Assembly: GCF_901905185.1 (NCBI RefSeq)
Contig: NZ_CABFMQ020000077.1
Span: 1 to 64,000 of the forward strand
Length of the DNA stretch: 64,000 nt
Source of the DNA: Methylocella tundrae
GTDB lineage: Bacteria > Pseudomonadota > Alphaproteobacteria > Rhizobiales > Beijerinckiaceae
Direction: 5' to 3'
A program made the position numbers and the translations under genes. Numbering within the stretch: position 1 is the stretch's first letter; each line of letters opens with the position of its first letter. The notes under the pieces are model-generated. The model saw only the letters and a program-made list of their open reading frames with translations. It had not been told where the DNA came from and ran no database searches. This document shows positions 18,072 to 28,604 of this stretch, piece after piece.

Positions 18072-19220
18072 TTAGCCGCTCTGGATGGCTACGGCGCGAA
18101 AGCGGATGAGGGCGAGAAACAGGAACAAACCACCAACCAACGCAACGAAGAGGAATTCAGGCCACACTAATGCAAAGCCTGCTCCCCGAAACAGGATGGA
18201 TTGCGCGAACAACACGAAATGAGTTGAAGGCGAACACATCATGATAGTGCTCAGGACGACCGGCATGGATTCGAGCGGCGTATTGCTGCCGGAGAGGATA
18301 TTCAGAGGCATCGCCACGAGAATATAGAGCAGCCCGAGCTGCGGCATAGAGCGTGCGACCGTCGCCAGAAATACTCCCACCGCGGTCGCAAAGAACAGAT
18401 AGATCGCGACGCCCCCTATGAACAATGGGACAGAGCCCGCGATAGGGATCTTAAGCAGTTCCCGCACAACGATTTCAAGCGACAGGCTGGCGGCGATGGT
18501 AATCACCAGACCGTTAGCCCATATCTTCGACATGGCGATTTCGAACGGCGTGACGGGCATGACGAGAAGATGATCCATGGTGCCGTGTTCGCGCTCCCGG
18601 ACAATCGCAGCTCCCGCCAGAATGATAGCCAGCATCGTGACGTTGTTGACAATTCCCATGACGCTCGAGAACCACGCGGTTGTGACATTCGGGTTGAAGG
18701 CGACGCGCACGGCGAGCGTGATCGGCGAGCCTGGAACATTTTGCGAGTCCGACAGTGATTCGCCTTCATCCCGAGAAACGAAATTATTGATCTCGGTCGT
18801 CAGGATCTGCTGGATATAGCCGTAACCGAGCCCCGCCGTAACCATGGCGGTCGCATCTACATTGACCTGGACCGCGGGGCTTCGCCTGGCCAGAACGTCT
18901 CTGGCGAAATGCGGCGGAATCACGATAACGAACGTATAGGCCGCCGTGTTCATCAGGTGATCGACGTCCTTGTTGTCAATCTCAACCGGAGCCTTGAAAT
19001 AGGGAGGCAGAAAGGCTGCGATCATCCGGCGGGACAATGCCGAATTGTCTTCGTCAACCACGCCCACGGAGGCGTTATGCAGCTCCTGCGCATTGCTGCG
19101 GCCCTGCACGAAGATCGCAAAAGAGAACGTGTAGATCACGAGCCCAAGAAGCACGTAGTCCCGAAAAAAGCTCCGGAGCTCCTTGGTTCCAAGCCAGAAT
19201 ATATTGCCGAGCATGCGCAT
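18072..19220 (-). CDS. ABC-2 type permease of exporter 2 (YhhJ-like)
   Basis: A 382-residue paralogue of the exporter 1 permease, with the same plan: N-terminal helix (YVLLGLVIYTFSFAIFVQGR), long periplasmic loop, then five helices. The signature area reads IVREREHGTMDHLLVMPVTP, almost the same as in the other operon. It is the last gene of the leftward operon, 13 bp after the ATPase/permease stop. The two operons meet tail to tail across the ferritin-like remnant. Confidence 0.9.
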   Translation of the reverse strand: MRMLGNIFWLGTKELRSFFRDYVLLGLVIYTFSFAIFVQGRSNAQELHNASVGVVDEDNSALSRRMIAAFLPPYFKAPVEIDNKDVDHLMNTAAYTFVIVIPPHFARDVLARRSPAVQVNVDATAMVTAGLGYGYIQQILTTEINNFVSRDEGESLSDSQNVPGSPITLAVRVAFNPNVTTAWFSSVMGIVNNVTMLAIILAGAAIVREREHGTMDHLLVMPVTPFEIAMSKIWANGLVITIAASLSLEIVVRELLKIPIAGSVPLFIGGVAIYLFFATAVGVFLATVARSMPQLGLLYILVAMPLNILSGSNTPLESMPVVLSTIMMCSPSTHFVLFAQSILFRGAGFALVWPEFLFVALVGGLFLFLALIRFRAVAIQSG

Positions 19221-19233
19221 CTGCGCGTCCCCG

Positions 19234-22065
19234 CTAGTCTTCCTGCTTGCGCAGGAACAGGAGGCTGAGCCCCGTCAGAATAGGGATGAAAAGGGCGAGC
19301 TTGAGCAGGCTCATCGAAAGATCTGCGAAGCCCAGCGCCTTGGTGAATGCGCCAACGGTGATCTGCAGAAAATAGGTCATCGGGAAGCCGATCCCCATGA
19401 TCGCGGGAAGCCCCGCCAGAGACGAGACCGGCGTGAGCATCCCGGAAAATTGGGTGGCTGGCAGGATCGTGAGGATCACCGTGCCGAACAGGGCGGCGAT
19501 CTGCGTGCGGCAAAACGCCGATATCAACATTCCGATGCCGGTTGTCGCCGTAACGTAGAGCAATGCGCCAAGGAAGAGCGTTGCAAAGCTTCCTTTCAAC
19601 GGGACGCCGAAGATAAAGATGCCGATGAGGCATAAAACAGCGAAATTGACCATCGCGATTGCAACATAGGGGATCTGCTTGCCAATCAGGAATTCGATGC
19701 GGGTCACCGGAGTGACGTAGAGATTTGTGATCGATCCAAGCTCTTTTTCTCGCACGATGGAAAGCGCCATCAACACGGCTGGAATCATAACCAGCAGGAG
19801 AGCGATCGTGCCCGGCGCCTGGGCATAGATGCTGTCGAAATCCTGGTTGTAAAGGAACCGCGTTTCGATTCTTGCCCACACCGGCGGATTTGTGTTCGCA
19901 TGGTCGAGCAAGGCGAAATTCTTGTTGCGCAGCGCGTTGCGCGCCTCATCGGATGTAGGGTTAGCGCTCTGCCCCCTGCGCACTGCGTAATCCGTGAGAA
20001 ACTGCTGGTGCGCGCTTTGCAGATATCCGCGGATCGTCTCCGCCCGAAACGGCATGGAGCCGTCGATCCATGCGCCAACGAAGGTTGGGGTCTTCTTCTT
20101 GATGTCGCGGCCGAAGTCGGGCGGGATCTCAATGCCGGCCTTGATGTCTCCCGATTGCAGCCGTTTCTCGAGGTCGGCCTGATCGACGATCGGCGCCTTC
20201 TCGATAAAGTAGGTCGAGCCGCGCAGTTCTTCGAGATAGGCCCGGCTTTCGTGCGAATTGTCGCGGTCGAGGACGGCGAAAGACAGATTGTTGACGTCTG
20301 TCGAGATGCCCGCGCCAAATACAACCATGAGAAAAGCCGTTCCGAGCAAAGCAAAGCCAAGCCGGATTGGATCGCGAAGAAGCTCCAGTCCCTCACGGAT
20401 CGTGTAGGCGAACAGCCGGCGCGAACTAAACCATGTCTTCGGGACCGTTCGCGCGGGCTGTTCTGCGTCGGCGCGCGCGAGCGCTTCGCGGCTGAGAGCG
20501 AGGGGCGCATCATTGGCGACCTGCGCGCCATTTGCCGCCTCGAGATAGTCGATGAAGGCGTCTTCCAGATTGTTGCATCGGCGCGCTTTGACGATCTCCG
20601 TCGGCGTTCCCATCGCAAGAACGCGCCCGGCGTCCATCAGCGCGATGCGGTCGCAGCGCGCGGCCTCATTCATGAAATGCGTGGAGATAAAAATGGTGAC
20701 GCCTTCCCTGCGCGAGAGATCGGCGAGCATTTCCCAGAAGTGATCGCGCGCGAGTGGATCGACGCCCGACGTCGGCTCGTCGAGAATGAGAATCTCAGGC
20801 TCATGCACAATCGCCACCGCCAGCGAAAGACGTTGGCGAATGCCGAGCGGCAGATCGGATGCGCGCTGGCCAAGGTAGGGGCCAAGACCGAAACGATCGA
20901 CGAGTCCGGCGATCCGCGCATGGGCTTTCTCCCGCGGAAGATGGAACAGGCGGGCGTGGAGATCGAGGTTCTGGCGAACCGTGAGCTCCGTGTAGAGCGA
21001 AAACGACTGCGACATATAGCCGACGCGAAAGCGCGCCTTCATGTCCGAGGCGTCAATCGGCTGGCCGAACAGGAAGGCCTGCCCGGCGCTCGCGGGCAGA
21101 AGCCCGGTCAGCATTTTCATCGTCGTTGTCTTGCCGCAACCGTTCGATCCCAAAAAGCCGAAAATCTCGCCGCGCTCGATAGAGAAACTGACACGATCGA
21201 CGGCGACGAAATTGCCGAAGCGCCGGGTCAGCGCGTGGGCGACGATGACGGGCTTGCCATCGCTCCTGCGACGCGGCGGAATGACGAGAGGCTCGCGCCC
21301 GCGGCGACGCTCTTCTGGCAGAAGCGCGATGAAGCTTTCTTCGAGAGAGAGCGAACCGGCCTTGGCCTTCAGGTCAGATGGCGATCCGGCGGCAAGGATG
21401 CGCCCCGCATCCATCGCCACCAGCCAATCAAATTGTTCGGCTTCCTCCATGTAGGCCGTTGCGACGATAACGCTCATGCCCGGGCGCTCTGCGCGCATGC
21501 GAGCGATGAGACTCCAGAATTGTCGCCTTGAAAGCGGATCGACCCCGGTGGTCGGCTCGTCCAGGATCAAGAGGTCCGGATCGTGGATGAGTGAGCAGCA
21601 AAGGCCGAGCTTCTGGCGCATGCCGCCAGAGAGCTTGCTCGCGGGCCTGTCATGGAAAGGGTCAAGGCCCGTCGCCGTCAGGAGCGCCCTGATGCGATGC
21701 TCCCGTTCTTCTCTGGATTGACCAAACAGCCTTCCAAAGAATGTAATGTTCTCGTAGACGCTGAGGTCGGGATAGAGGTTCTTTCCGAGGCCTTGCGGCA
21801 TATAGGCGATCCGCGGGCAGATCTCGGCGCGTCTGCGAGCATCGCCAAGGTCCGCCCCGAGCGCGAAAACCTTGCCCGATTGAATGCGGCGGGCGCCGGC
21901 GATAAGGCTCAGCAGTGATGATTTTCCGACGCCATCGGGACCGATGAGCCCGACCGTGCACCCCGCGGGAAACGCAATCGTCACATCATCGAGCGCGACA
22001 GTCGTCCCATATCGCAGCGAAACCCCGCGCAGCTCGCTCACGGCCTCGCCATGGGGCGTCGTCAT
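19234..22065 (-). CDS. Fused double ABC ATPase plus ABC-2 permease of exporter 2 (RbbA/YhiH type)
   Basis: A 943-residue paralogue of the exporter 1 fusion. NBD1: Walker [17 protein letters not shown], signature [11 protein letters not shown], Walker [17 protein letters not shown]2: Walker [17 protein letters not shown] and the same degenerate signature, LPLGIRQRL. The permease part starts near residue 580 ([20 protein letters not shown]). Start at 22065 is chosen because it forms an ATGA overlap with the HlyD stop (22062-22065), exactly as in the paralogous operon; the frame opens 33 bp earlier without support. Confidence 0.91.
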   Translation of the reverse strand: MTTPHGEAVSELRGVSLRYGTTVALDDVTIAFPAGCTVGLIGPDGVGKSSLLSLIAGARRIQSGKVFALGADLGDARRRAEICPRIAYMPQGLGKNLYPDLSVYENITFFGRLFGQSREEREHRIRALLTATGLDPFHDRPASKLSGGMRQKLGLCCSLIHDPDLLILDEPTTGVDPLSRRQFWSLIARMRAERPGMSVIVATAYMEEAEQFDWLVAMDAGRILAAGSPSDLKAKAGSLSLEESFIALLPEERRRGREPLVIPPRRRSDGKPVIVAHALTRRFGNFVAVDRVSFSIERGEIFGFLGSNGCGKTTTMKMLTGLLPASAGQAFLFGQPIDASDMKARFRVGYMSQSFSLYTELTVRQNLDLHARLFHLPREKAHARIAGLVDRFGLGPYLGQRASDLPLGIRQRLSLAVAIVHEPEILILDEPTSGVDPLARDHFWEMLADLSRREGVTIFISTHFMNEAARCDRIALMDAGRVLAMGTPTEIVKARRCNNLEDAFIDYLEAANGAQVANDAPLALSREALARADAEQPARTVPKTWFSSRRLFAYTIREGLELLRDPIRLGFALLGTAFLMVVFGAGISTDVNNLSFAVLDRDNSHESRAYLEELRGSTYFIEKAPIVDQADLEKRLQSGDIKAGIEIPPDFGRDIKKKTPTFVGAWIDGSMPFRAETIRGYLQSAHQQFLTDYAVRRGQSANPTSDEARNALRNKNFALLDHANTNPPVWARIETRFLYNQDFDSIYAQAPGTIALLLVMIPAVLMALSIVREKELGSITNLYVTPVTRIEFLIGKQIPYVAIAMVNFAVLCLIGIFIFGVPLKGSFATLFLGALLYVTATTGIGMLISAFCRTQIAALFGTVILTILPATQFSGMLTPVSSLAGLPAIMGIGFPMTYFLQITVGAFTKALGFADLSMSLLKLALFIPILTGLSLLFLRKQED

Positions 22066-23225
22066 TGGGATGGCGGTCCCTGCAACACAGCGGGCCACGG
22101 CCGCTTGGGATCGAGATTGACATAGGCCCGGCCCGGCAAACCGGTGCGCACATCGGCGGCATGCGCAAGCAAGAGGCCGCGGTCGACCCGCACTTTCACC
22201 CGAAACATGAGCTTGTCGCGCTCGTCTTCCGTCTCAACGGCTTTCGGCGTGAACTGAGCCTGCGTGGCGACGAAGGAGACATGCGCCGGGATGGGGAACT
22301 TCGGCCAGGCGTCGAGCACGATTCGGGCCTCCGAACCAGGCTTGACGCGGCCGGCGGCGGCGGTCGGCAAATAAATGTTCATGTACACATCTGAAATGTC
22401 GAGCATTGTGAAGACCCGGCCGCCCGCCGGGAGCACTTCTCCGACGTTGGCGATGCGATACTGAATGCGGCCAACCGTAGGCGCCACCAAAGTATTGTCG
22501 GCGATGTTGACCTTATTCAGCTCGACATTATGCGTCGCCGCGTCCAGCGCATGGGTGGCTTGGCCTACACGTTCCTGCGCGGCTGTCAGCGCCGCGGCGG
22601 CGCCGTCGAGAGCCTGACGGCGCTGGTCGAGCAATTCATGCGTCGCATATCCGCGCGTGACGAGCGCCGATGTGCGGTCGATTTCCTTCTGGGCGAGGGT
22701 CACCTGGGTAACTTGCTGCGCGACATTGGCGCGGGCCTCCTCGAGCGTTCGCTGCGCTTGCTGAACCTGAGCCTCGGTCGCCTTGAGCGTAGCTTCGAGG
22801 TCTCGTGTATCCATGCGCGCGACGACCTGACCCGCCGTAACGATATCGCCTTCGTCCGCCAGCCGCTCGGCCACGCGTCCAGCGAATTTTGTGTCGATAT
22901 CAATTTCCTCGGCCTCGATCCGGCCATTCCCCGATACGATCCAAACCGGAAGGCGCGCCTGCTGCTGGCGCCACCAATAAAAGCCGCCGCCGGCGAGGCC
23001 TGCAAAGATGACGACCAGCCCGAGGACCATCCGCCAGCTCGGCCGATGCCGCGCGGGACTCACATGGCCAGGCAGCGCCGGAAGCGTCTCTCGTGCCGGC
23101 ACGGGCACGAGAGCGGCGCCGGGGGCCGCGGCGGGAAGCCCCGGCGCCTCGGCCGGCGCGATCTCGACCGGCCTCCCTTGACCGGAAGAAACCGGCGTTT
23201 CAATTGGTTCTGTTGGCACTCGCAC
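22062..23225 (-). CDS. HlyD-family membrane fusion protein of exporter 2
   Basis: Adaptor of exporter 2, 387 residues. A Pro/Ala-rich cytosolic N-terminus of about 65 residues precedes a single membrane anchor ([20 protein letters not shown]). Then follow the lipoyl half [20 protein letters not shown], a helical hairpin and the second half [20 protein letters not shown]. Exporter 1 instead has a cleavable-looking signal. The start is a GTG at 23225 with a weak AGCAGG upstream, so it is the least certain point. It is the first gene of the leftward operon. Confidence 0.88.
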   Translation of the reverse strand: MRVPTEPIETPVSSGQGRPVEIAPAEAPGLPAAAPGAALVPVPARETLPALPGHVSPARHRPSWRMVLGLVVIFAGLAGGGFYWWRQQQARLPVWIVSGNGRIEAEEIDIDTKFAGRVAERLADEGDIVTAGQVVARMDTRDLEATLKATEAQVQQAQRTLEEARANVAQQVTQVTLAQKEIDRTSALVTRGYATHELLDQRRQALDGAAAALTAAQERVGQATHALDAATHNVELNKVNIADNTLVAPTVGRIQYRIANVGEVLPAGGRVFTMLDISDVYMNIYLPTAAAGRVKPGSEARIVLDAWPKFPIPAHVSFVATQAQFTPKAVETEDERDKLMFRVKVRVDRGLLLAHAADVRTGLPGRAYVNLDPKRPWPAVLQGPPSQ

Positions 23226-23630
23226 ACCTGCTCAGGGACCGACGAGCCGCGCTTCAGTCCAAAATGGGACGACCTCATGGGATGGCGCCCGTCTGCGAAG
23301 AAAAGCGCCGGCTTTCCGCCCAAGGGCGTTCTGCCACAGTTTTGCCTTCGCTGTCGCAATTCTATTGTGGCGCCCGGCGCCGATCAATGTATTGAGCGCA
23401 ATCAATCGACGCCGCAACGCGGGATAGCGCGCGTCGGACGACGGAGCCGATCAGCGGAGTTAACAATTTAATCTATTTCGCCATCATATTATGTTCATAA
23501 AAAATGCTGGCTTTGGGTCTGGAGTTTCGCACCGCGCCGAAGCTATAATGATACTCGTGACCGCGAACGCCGCCTTCACGTTTGAGAAGCGGCCAAAACC
23601 GGCTCGCCAAGCCGTCCAATGGTTCGTTCG
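23226..23630. other. Intergenic region, no gene recognised
   Basis: Divergent spacer between exporter 2 (leftward) and the small membrane protein (rightward). It holds an AT-rich patch at about 23460-23505 that could serve as promoter DNA. The open frames crossing it have no family features. Confidence 0.5.
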
Positions 23631-23876
23631 ATGCCTGCCCACGTCAAGTTCCTCGCCCGACATGCCCTGGTCGGGTTTTCGATCGGCCTTCTGGCGGTCG
23701 TTGCGATCGTGTGGCTGGATCTCTTTAACATCGGCTCGCTCATCGCCGGCTCGAGTCAGCGCTGGATGGCGTATGGAATGCTAAGCTTCGTGTTCGGCCT
23801 GACATTCGGGAGTCTACAGATGGGCTTTGCGATCATGCTGCTCCCCTATGGGGATGAAAGCGATGCGCCAGACTAA
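23631..23876 (+). CDS. Small two-helix membrane protein, unknown function
   Basis: An 81-residue protein with two hydrophobic segments: HALVGFSIGLLAVVAIVWLD and MAYGMLSFVFGLTFGSLQMG. The N-terminus (MPAHVKFLARH) is basic and the C-terminus acidic. Similar small proteins with this layout are common in Hyphomicrobiales and have no assigned function. An alternative start at 23619 would add four residues; neither start has a strong ribosome-binding site. Confidence 0.6.
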   Translation: MPAHVKFLARHALVGFSIGLLAVVAIVWLDLFNIGSLIAGSSQRWMAYGMLSFVFGLTFGSLQMGFAIMLLPYGDESDAPD

Positions 23877-24023
23877 ATGATTATATAATAACCATTTTGC
23901 GCGATCCGGTGTAATTCGACATCAGCTTAAGCGGTGAATTCCGCCGCTGACAATCGCGGGTCGCAAAACAGTGGCGCTCTCTCGCTAACTGGCCGGGCCG
24001 CCCATTCAAGAAGCAAAAACTTT

Positions 24024-27000
24024 ATGCTAGGCATTGTGCGTTTGGCGCTTGCGCGCCCCTATACATTCGTGGTCATGGCGATCTTGATCGCCATTTTCGG
24101 CGTCCTCTCCGCGATTCGGACGCCGACGGATATTTTTCCGGATATCGGCATTCCCGTCATCAGCGTTATCTGGAGCTACAATGGCTTGCCGCCGGATGAT
24201 ATGGCGGGCCGCATCATATCGGTCTATGAGCGAGCCGTTTCGACAACGGTCAACGACATCGAGCATACTGAATCGCAATCGTTTCCAACCTATGGCGTCG
24301 TCAAGATCTATTTCCAGCCGACGGTGAACATCAACGCCGCGCAGGCGCAGGTGACAGCCATCTCGCAAACGATTTTGAAGCAGCTTCCGGCCGGCATCAA
24401 CCCGCCCCAGATTCTCGTTTACAACGCATCGAGCGTCCCAATCATCCAACTCACACTGTCCAGCGACACAGTGTCGCAGACAAAGCTGAATGACTACGCC
24501 GCGAACTTCATACGGCCAGCGCTCGCCGTCATTCCCGGCGCGCAAATGCCTTCGCCCTATGGCGGCATGGCGCGACAGGTCCAGATCGACCTCGATCAGA
24601 GCGCGCTGCACTCCCACGGCCTTTCGGCGAAGGATGTCGTCAACGCGCTTGCCGTGCAGAATTTGATCACGCCGGTCGGCACCGAGAAGATCGGTCCGTT
24701 CGAATATACCGTTAATCTTAACGACTCGCCGACGAAGATCGCAGATTTCAACAATATGCCGATCAAGGTCGTCAACGGAACCGTCGTCTTCATGCGCGAC
24801 GTCGCCTTCGTCCACGACGGCTCGCCGCCGCAAACGAATGTGGTGCAGACGGAAGGCCACAAGGCTGTGCTGATCTCGATCGTCAAGAATGGCTCTGCTT
24901 CGACGCTCGACATCATCGATGGCGTCAAGAGGCTGCTGCCGTCGATCGAGCAGACGCTGCCGCCGGGCGTCAATCTCAAATTCGTCAACGACCAGTCCAG
25001 TTTCGTCAAAGCGTCCGTCGCCAATGTCGTGCGTGAAGGCGTCATCGCCGCGACGCTGACCGCCGTGATGATCCTGACATTCCTTGGGAGCTGGCGCTCC
25101 ACTCTGATCATCACGATCTCAATCCCGCTGGCGATCCTCGTCTCGCTGACCGTTCTTTCGCTGCTCGGCGAAACGATCAATGTGATGACGCTCGGCGGCC
25201 TCGCGCTCGCGATCGGCATCCTGGTCGATGACGCCACGGTGACAATCGAGAACATCAATCGGCATCTGGAGCATGGCCAGGATATCGAAACAGCGGTCAT
25301 CAGCGGGGCGCATGAAATCATGCCGCCGGCGACGATTGCGCTGTTTTGCATCTGTATCGCCTTTGCGCCTCTCCTTACGCTGGGCGGGGTCGCCGGCTAT
25401 CTGTTTCGGCCTCTGGCCGAGGCGGTCGTGTTCGCCATGGTCGCCTCCTACGCGCTGACCTACACGCTGGTGCCGACGATGGCGCACTTTCTGATGCGCC
25501 ACCAGCATCACGTCGCGCATGAAGAAGGCGAGGCGCCTCCGACCAAAAATCCGTTCGTGCGGATTCAGCGCGCCTTCGAGCATCAGTTCGAGCGATTGCG
25601 CAAGGGATATATTGGCATATTGCAGTTCGCCCTGTCGCACCGTTTTCGCTTCGCCGGCGGATTTCTCTGTGTCTCCTTGCTGTCTTTGTCTTTGTTCCCC
25701 TTCCTCGGGCAAGACTTCTTCCCCTCCGTTGAAGCCGGCGCCATCAAGATTCATGTGCGCGCGCCGAATGGCACGAGAATTGAGGGAACGACGGTGCTAT
25801 GCGACCAGATCGAACAAATGATCCGCAGCATCATTCCGCCGCAACGCATCTCGAGCATCGTTGACAACATCGGGCTTCCCAACAGCGGCATCAATCTGTC
25901 CTATGGCAACTCGGGAACCATCGGCGTGATGGACGCCGACATCCTCATCTCACTCAACGAAGGAGAAGTTTCGAGCGCAGAGTATGAGAAGATTTTGCGC
26001 GAGAAGCTGCCGCGGGCCTTTACCGGCACGACATTCGCGTTCCTTCCCGCCGATATTGTGAGCCAGATCCTCAACTTCGGCTCGCCAGCGCCGATCGACG
26101 TGCAGCTCAGCGGCTTCAAGGTGGCGGAAGATCGTGCGTTCGCGAACAAATTGCTGGCGCAGATCCGTCACGTGCCTGGCGTCGCCGATCCGCGCATCCA
26201 GGAAGTCTTTCAAGCGCCGGCTCTGAAAGTCGACTTCAACCGCGAATTCGCAGGCGTCGTCGGGCTGACCGAAAGCGACGCCTCGACAAGCCTGCAGGAC
26301 ACGCTGTCAGGCAGCGCCCAGACGTCGCCGACCTACTGGCTGAATCCCTCGAACGGCGTCTCCTATCCGGTGTCGATCCAGACCCCGCAATATGACATCG
26401 ACACACTGGCGGGCCTCAGGAACACGCCCCTTTCGGCCGCTCAGTCGACCCAATTGCTAGGCGCGGTCGCAACCCTTTCGCCGGAGCCGGTCGACGCCGT
26501 CGTGTCGCATTATAATATCCGCCCGACCGTCGATATCTATGCGACGACGCAAGGCCGCGATCTCGGCGCCGTCGCCGCGGACATTCAAAAGATCATCGAC
26601 GAACATCGCGCGGAGTTGCCGCGAGGGTCGCAGATCGTCATCCGGGGCCAGGCCGCCACAATGACGAGCGCCTTCCAGCAGCTTTATTTCGGTTTGGCCT
26701 TCGCGATCGTACTGATCTACCTTTTGATCGTCGTGAACTTCCAGTCGTGGCTCGACCCGTTCGTCATCATCATGGCGCTGCCAACCGCCCTGGCGGGAAT
26801 TGTCTGGATGTTGTTCATCACCCACACGACGCTCAGCGTGCCCGCTCTCACCGGCGCGATCATGTGCATGGGAGTCGCGACGGCCAACAGCATCCTTGTC
26901 ATCAACTTCGCGCGTGACCAGCTCGCCGACGGCAAGGACGCGCTAACCGCCGCGATGGCGGCGGGCGCGACGCGATTCCGGCCCGTGCTGATGACCGCTC

Positions 27001-27215
27001 TCGCCATGATCATCGGCATGGCCCCAATGGCCATCGAGCCCGGACAGAATGCGCCGCTCGGGCGCGCCGTCATCGGCGGCCTCCTGTTCGCGACTTGCGC
27101 GACGTTATTCTTTGTGCCGGCCGTGTTCAGCATCGCGCATCGACGCGAACATGGCCGCAAAGCCAAACCGGCGAAGGCCGCGGAAACATTTTCCAGCCTG
27201 CCGTCGCATGCCTGA
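24024..27215 (+). CDS. RND-family efflux permease (AcrB/MexF-like)
   Basis: An inner-membrane proton-driven pump of 1063 residues with the usual 12-helix plan. Features include the first helix TFVVMAILIAIFGVLSAIRT, the following TDIFPDIGIPVISVIWSYNG, and the TM4 proton-relay region GGLALAIGILVDDATVTIEN with the Asp-Asp pair. The second half repeats this (TGAIMCMGVATANSILVINF). The start at 24024 is preferred because it lies 15 residues before TM1 with AAGAAG upstream; the GTG at 23934 would add 30 unconserved residues. A fusion protein follows 12 bp later. Substrate unknown; no TolC-type channel is adjacent. Confidence 0.92.
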   Translation: MLGIVRLALARPYTFVVMAILIAIFGVLSAIRTPTDIFPDIGIPVISVIWSYNGLPPDDMAGRIISVYERAVSTTVNDIEHTESQSFPTYGVVKIYFQPTVNINAAQAQVTAISQTILKQLPAGINPPQILVYNASSVPIIQLTLSSDTVSQTKLNDYAANFIRPALAVIPGAQMPSPYGGMARQVQIDLDQSALHSHGLSAKDVVNALAVQNLITPVGTEKIGPFEYTVNLNDSPTKIADFNNMPIKVVNGTVVFMRDVAFVHDGSPPQTNVVQTEGHKAVLISIVKNGSASTLDIIDGVKRLLPSIEQTLPPGVNLKFVNDQSSFVKASVANVVREGVIAATLTAVMILTFLGSWRSTLIITISIPLAILVSLTVLSLLGETINVMTLGGLALAIGILVDDATVTIENINRHLEHGQDIETAVISGAHEIMPPATIALFCICIAFAPLLTLGGVAGYLFRPLAEAVVFAMVASYALTYTLVPTMAHFLMRHQHHVAHEEGEAPPTKNPFVRIQRAFEHQFERLRKGYIGILQFALSHRFRFAGGFLCVSLLSLSLFPFLGQDFFPSVEAGAIKIHVRAPNGTRIEGTTVLCDQIEQMIRSIIPPQRISSIVDNIGLPNSGINLSYGNSGTIGVMDADILISLNEGEVSSAEYEKILREKLPRAFTGTTFAFLPADIVSQILNFGSPAPIDVQLSGFKVAEDRAFANKLLAQIRHVPGVADPRIQEVFQAPALKVDFNREFAGVVGLTESDASTSLQDTLSGSAQTSPTYWLNPSNGVSYPVSIQTPQYDIDTLAGLRNTPLSAAQSTQLLGAVATLSPEPVDAVVSHYNIRPTVDIYATTQGRDLGAVAADIQKIIDEHRAELPRGSQIVIRGQAATMTSAFQQLYFGLAFAIVLIYLLIVVNFQSWLDPFVIIMALPTALAGIVWMLFITHTTLSVPALTGAIMCMGVATANSILVINFARDQLADGKDALTAAMAAGATRFRPVLMTALAMIIGMAPMAIEPGQNAPLGRAVIGGLLFATCATLFFVPAVFSIAHRREHGRKAKPAKAAETFSSLPSHA

Positions 27216-27227
27216 AATGGAGTGATG

Positions 27228-28460
27228 ATGTCGTCCGAGCCCGTTAAAACCCCGAAGTCTCGTCGCGTTTTGCTCATCGGCTGCGCTGTCGGCGTCGCTG
27301 CGATCGGCCTTGCAGTCTCCGGAATCATGGATCGCGCAAAGAGCAAGCAGGAGCTCGAAACGTGGACCAATGAACAGGCGGTTCCAACGGTTCGCCTCGT
27401 TCAGGCCGTGCATGGGCCGAGCAACGAGCGGCTTGTTCTGCCAGGCAATGTGAGCGCCTACTACACCGGCTCCCTTTTTGCCCGCGCCAGCGGCTATGTG
27501 ACCGTCTGGAATAAGGATATCGGCGCACATGTAAAAAAGGGCGATGTGCTCGCGGTCATCGCGGCGCCTGATCTCGATCAGCAGCTTGCTGAGGCGAAGG
27601 CGCAGCTTGTCCAGATGCAGGCGGCAGTCACGCAAGCGCAGGCGAATGCGGATCTTGGGCGCGTAACAGATCAGCGCACCTCGCGACTCGTGGCGCAGGG
27701 CTGGTCAAGCCAGCAGCAGGGCGACACGGATCGGCTGACGGCCGCATCGCGCATCGCGGCGCTTGAGGTCGCCCGTGCGAATGTGACCGCGCAGCAAGCT
27801 GTGGTTAGCCGGCTTGAGGAGCTAACCCGGTTCGAGCAGATCACGGCGCCTTTCGACGGCATCGTCACGGCGCGCACGGTCGATATTGGTGATCTCGTCA
27901 ATGCCGGCGGCACGTCTGGCAAGGCACTGTTTCAGGTGTCCGACGTTCATGAGATGCGAATTTATGTGAACGTTCCGCAGGCTTTCCTCGGCGTGATGAA
28001 GCCGGGGATCAAGGCGACCCTTGAATTACCTGGCCAGAAAGAGAGATTTGAAGCGACGCTGGTTTCGACCGCGAATGCGATCGTCGAAAATTCGCGAACG
28101 GCTCTGGTTGAGTTGCAGGCTCCGAACCCGGACGGCAAGCTCTGGCCCGGAGCGTTCGCCGAGGTGCACTTTCATATTCCCTCCGATCCCGAAACTCTGC
28201 GCGTTCCTGCGACCGCCCTTATTTTTGGGCCAAACGGAATGAGCGTGGCGGCGGTTAACAAGGACAGCAAGGTCGAATTGAAGCAGGTTCGTGTCGGCCG
28301 CAACCTTGGCGACGACGTCGAAATCCGCTCCGGCGTGTCGTTGTCGGACCGGCTCATTGACAACCCGCTGGAGTCGTTGGCTTCAGGTGATGTCGTTCAG
28401 GTTGCCGGCGCATCGCCCGCCCCCAATAAGGAGGCGTCCCGCGCGGAGACGGCGATGTGA
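27228..28460 (+). CDS. RND efflux membrane fusion protein (AcrA-like)
   Basis: A 410-residue periplasmic adaptor with a single N-terminal hydrophobic segment (RVLLIGCAVGVAAIGLAVSG). The lipoyl domain starts at LVLPGNVSAYYTGSLFARAS, with a helical hairpin around residues 110-165 and the second lipoyl half ITAPFDGIVTARTVDIGDLV. A C-terminal barrel and membrane-proximal domain complete it. ATG at 27228 follows ATGGAG by a normal distance; a GTG at 27222 and ATG at 27225 are also in frame. It is co-transcribed with the preceding permease. Confidence 0.9.
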   Translation: MSSEPVKTPKSRRVLLIGCAVGVAAIGLAVSGIMDRAKSKQELETWTNEQAVPTVRLVQAVHGPSNERLVLPGNVSAYYTGSLFARASGYVTVWNKDIGAHVKKGDVLAVIAAPDLDQQLAEAKAQLVQMQAAVTQAQANADLGRVTDQRTSRLVAQGWSSQQQGDTDRLTAASRIAALEVARANVTAQQAVVSRLEELTRFEQITAPFDGIVTARTVDIGDLVNAGGTSGKALFQVSDVHEMRIYVNVPQAFLGVMKPGIKATLELPGQKERFEATLVSTANAIVENSRTALVELQAPNPDGKLWPGAFAEVHFHIPSDPETLRVPATALIFGPNGMSVAAVNKDSKVELKQVRVGRNLGDDVEIRSGVSLSDRLIDNPLESLASGDVVQVAGASPAPNKEASRAETAM

Positions 28461-28604
28461 AACGGCGATGATCGCCCGTCACCGATCTTAAATAATTCTT
28501 TAATGTTGAAGCTAAGCAGAACGCCTTATGGCTTGTCCTAAGCTGTATCTCATTGAATACAGCAGCCATGATCCCCGCTTAGCTATCGCATTAAGGAACA
28601 GAAG

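Noticed and set aside
19900..21531. 543-residue open frame antisense to the exporter 2 ATPase
   Set aside because: A shadow of a high-GC gene; the opposite strand has full ABC motifs.
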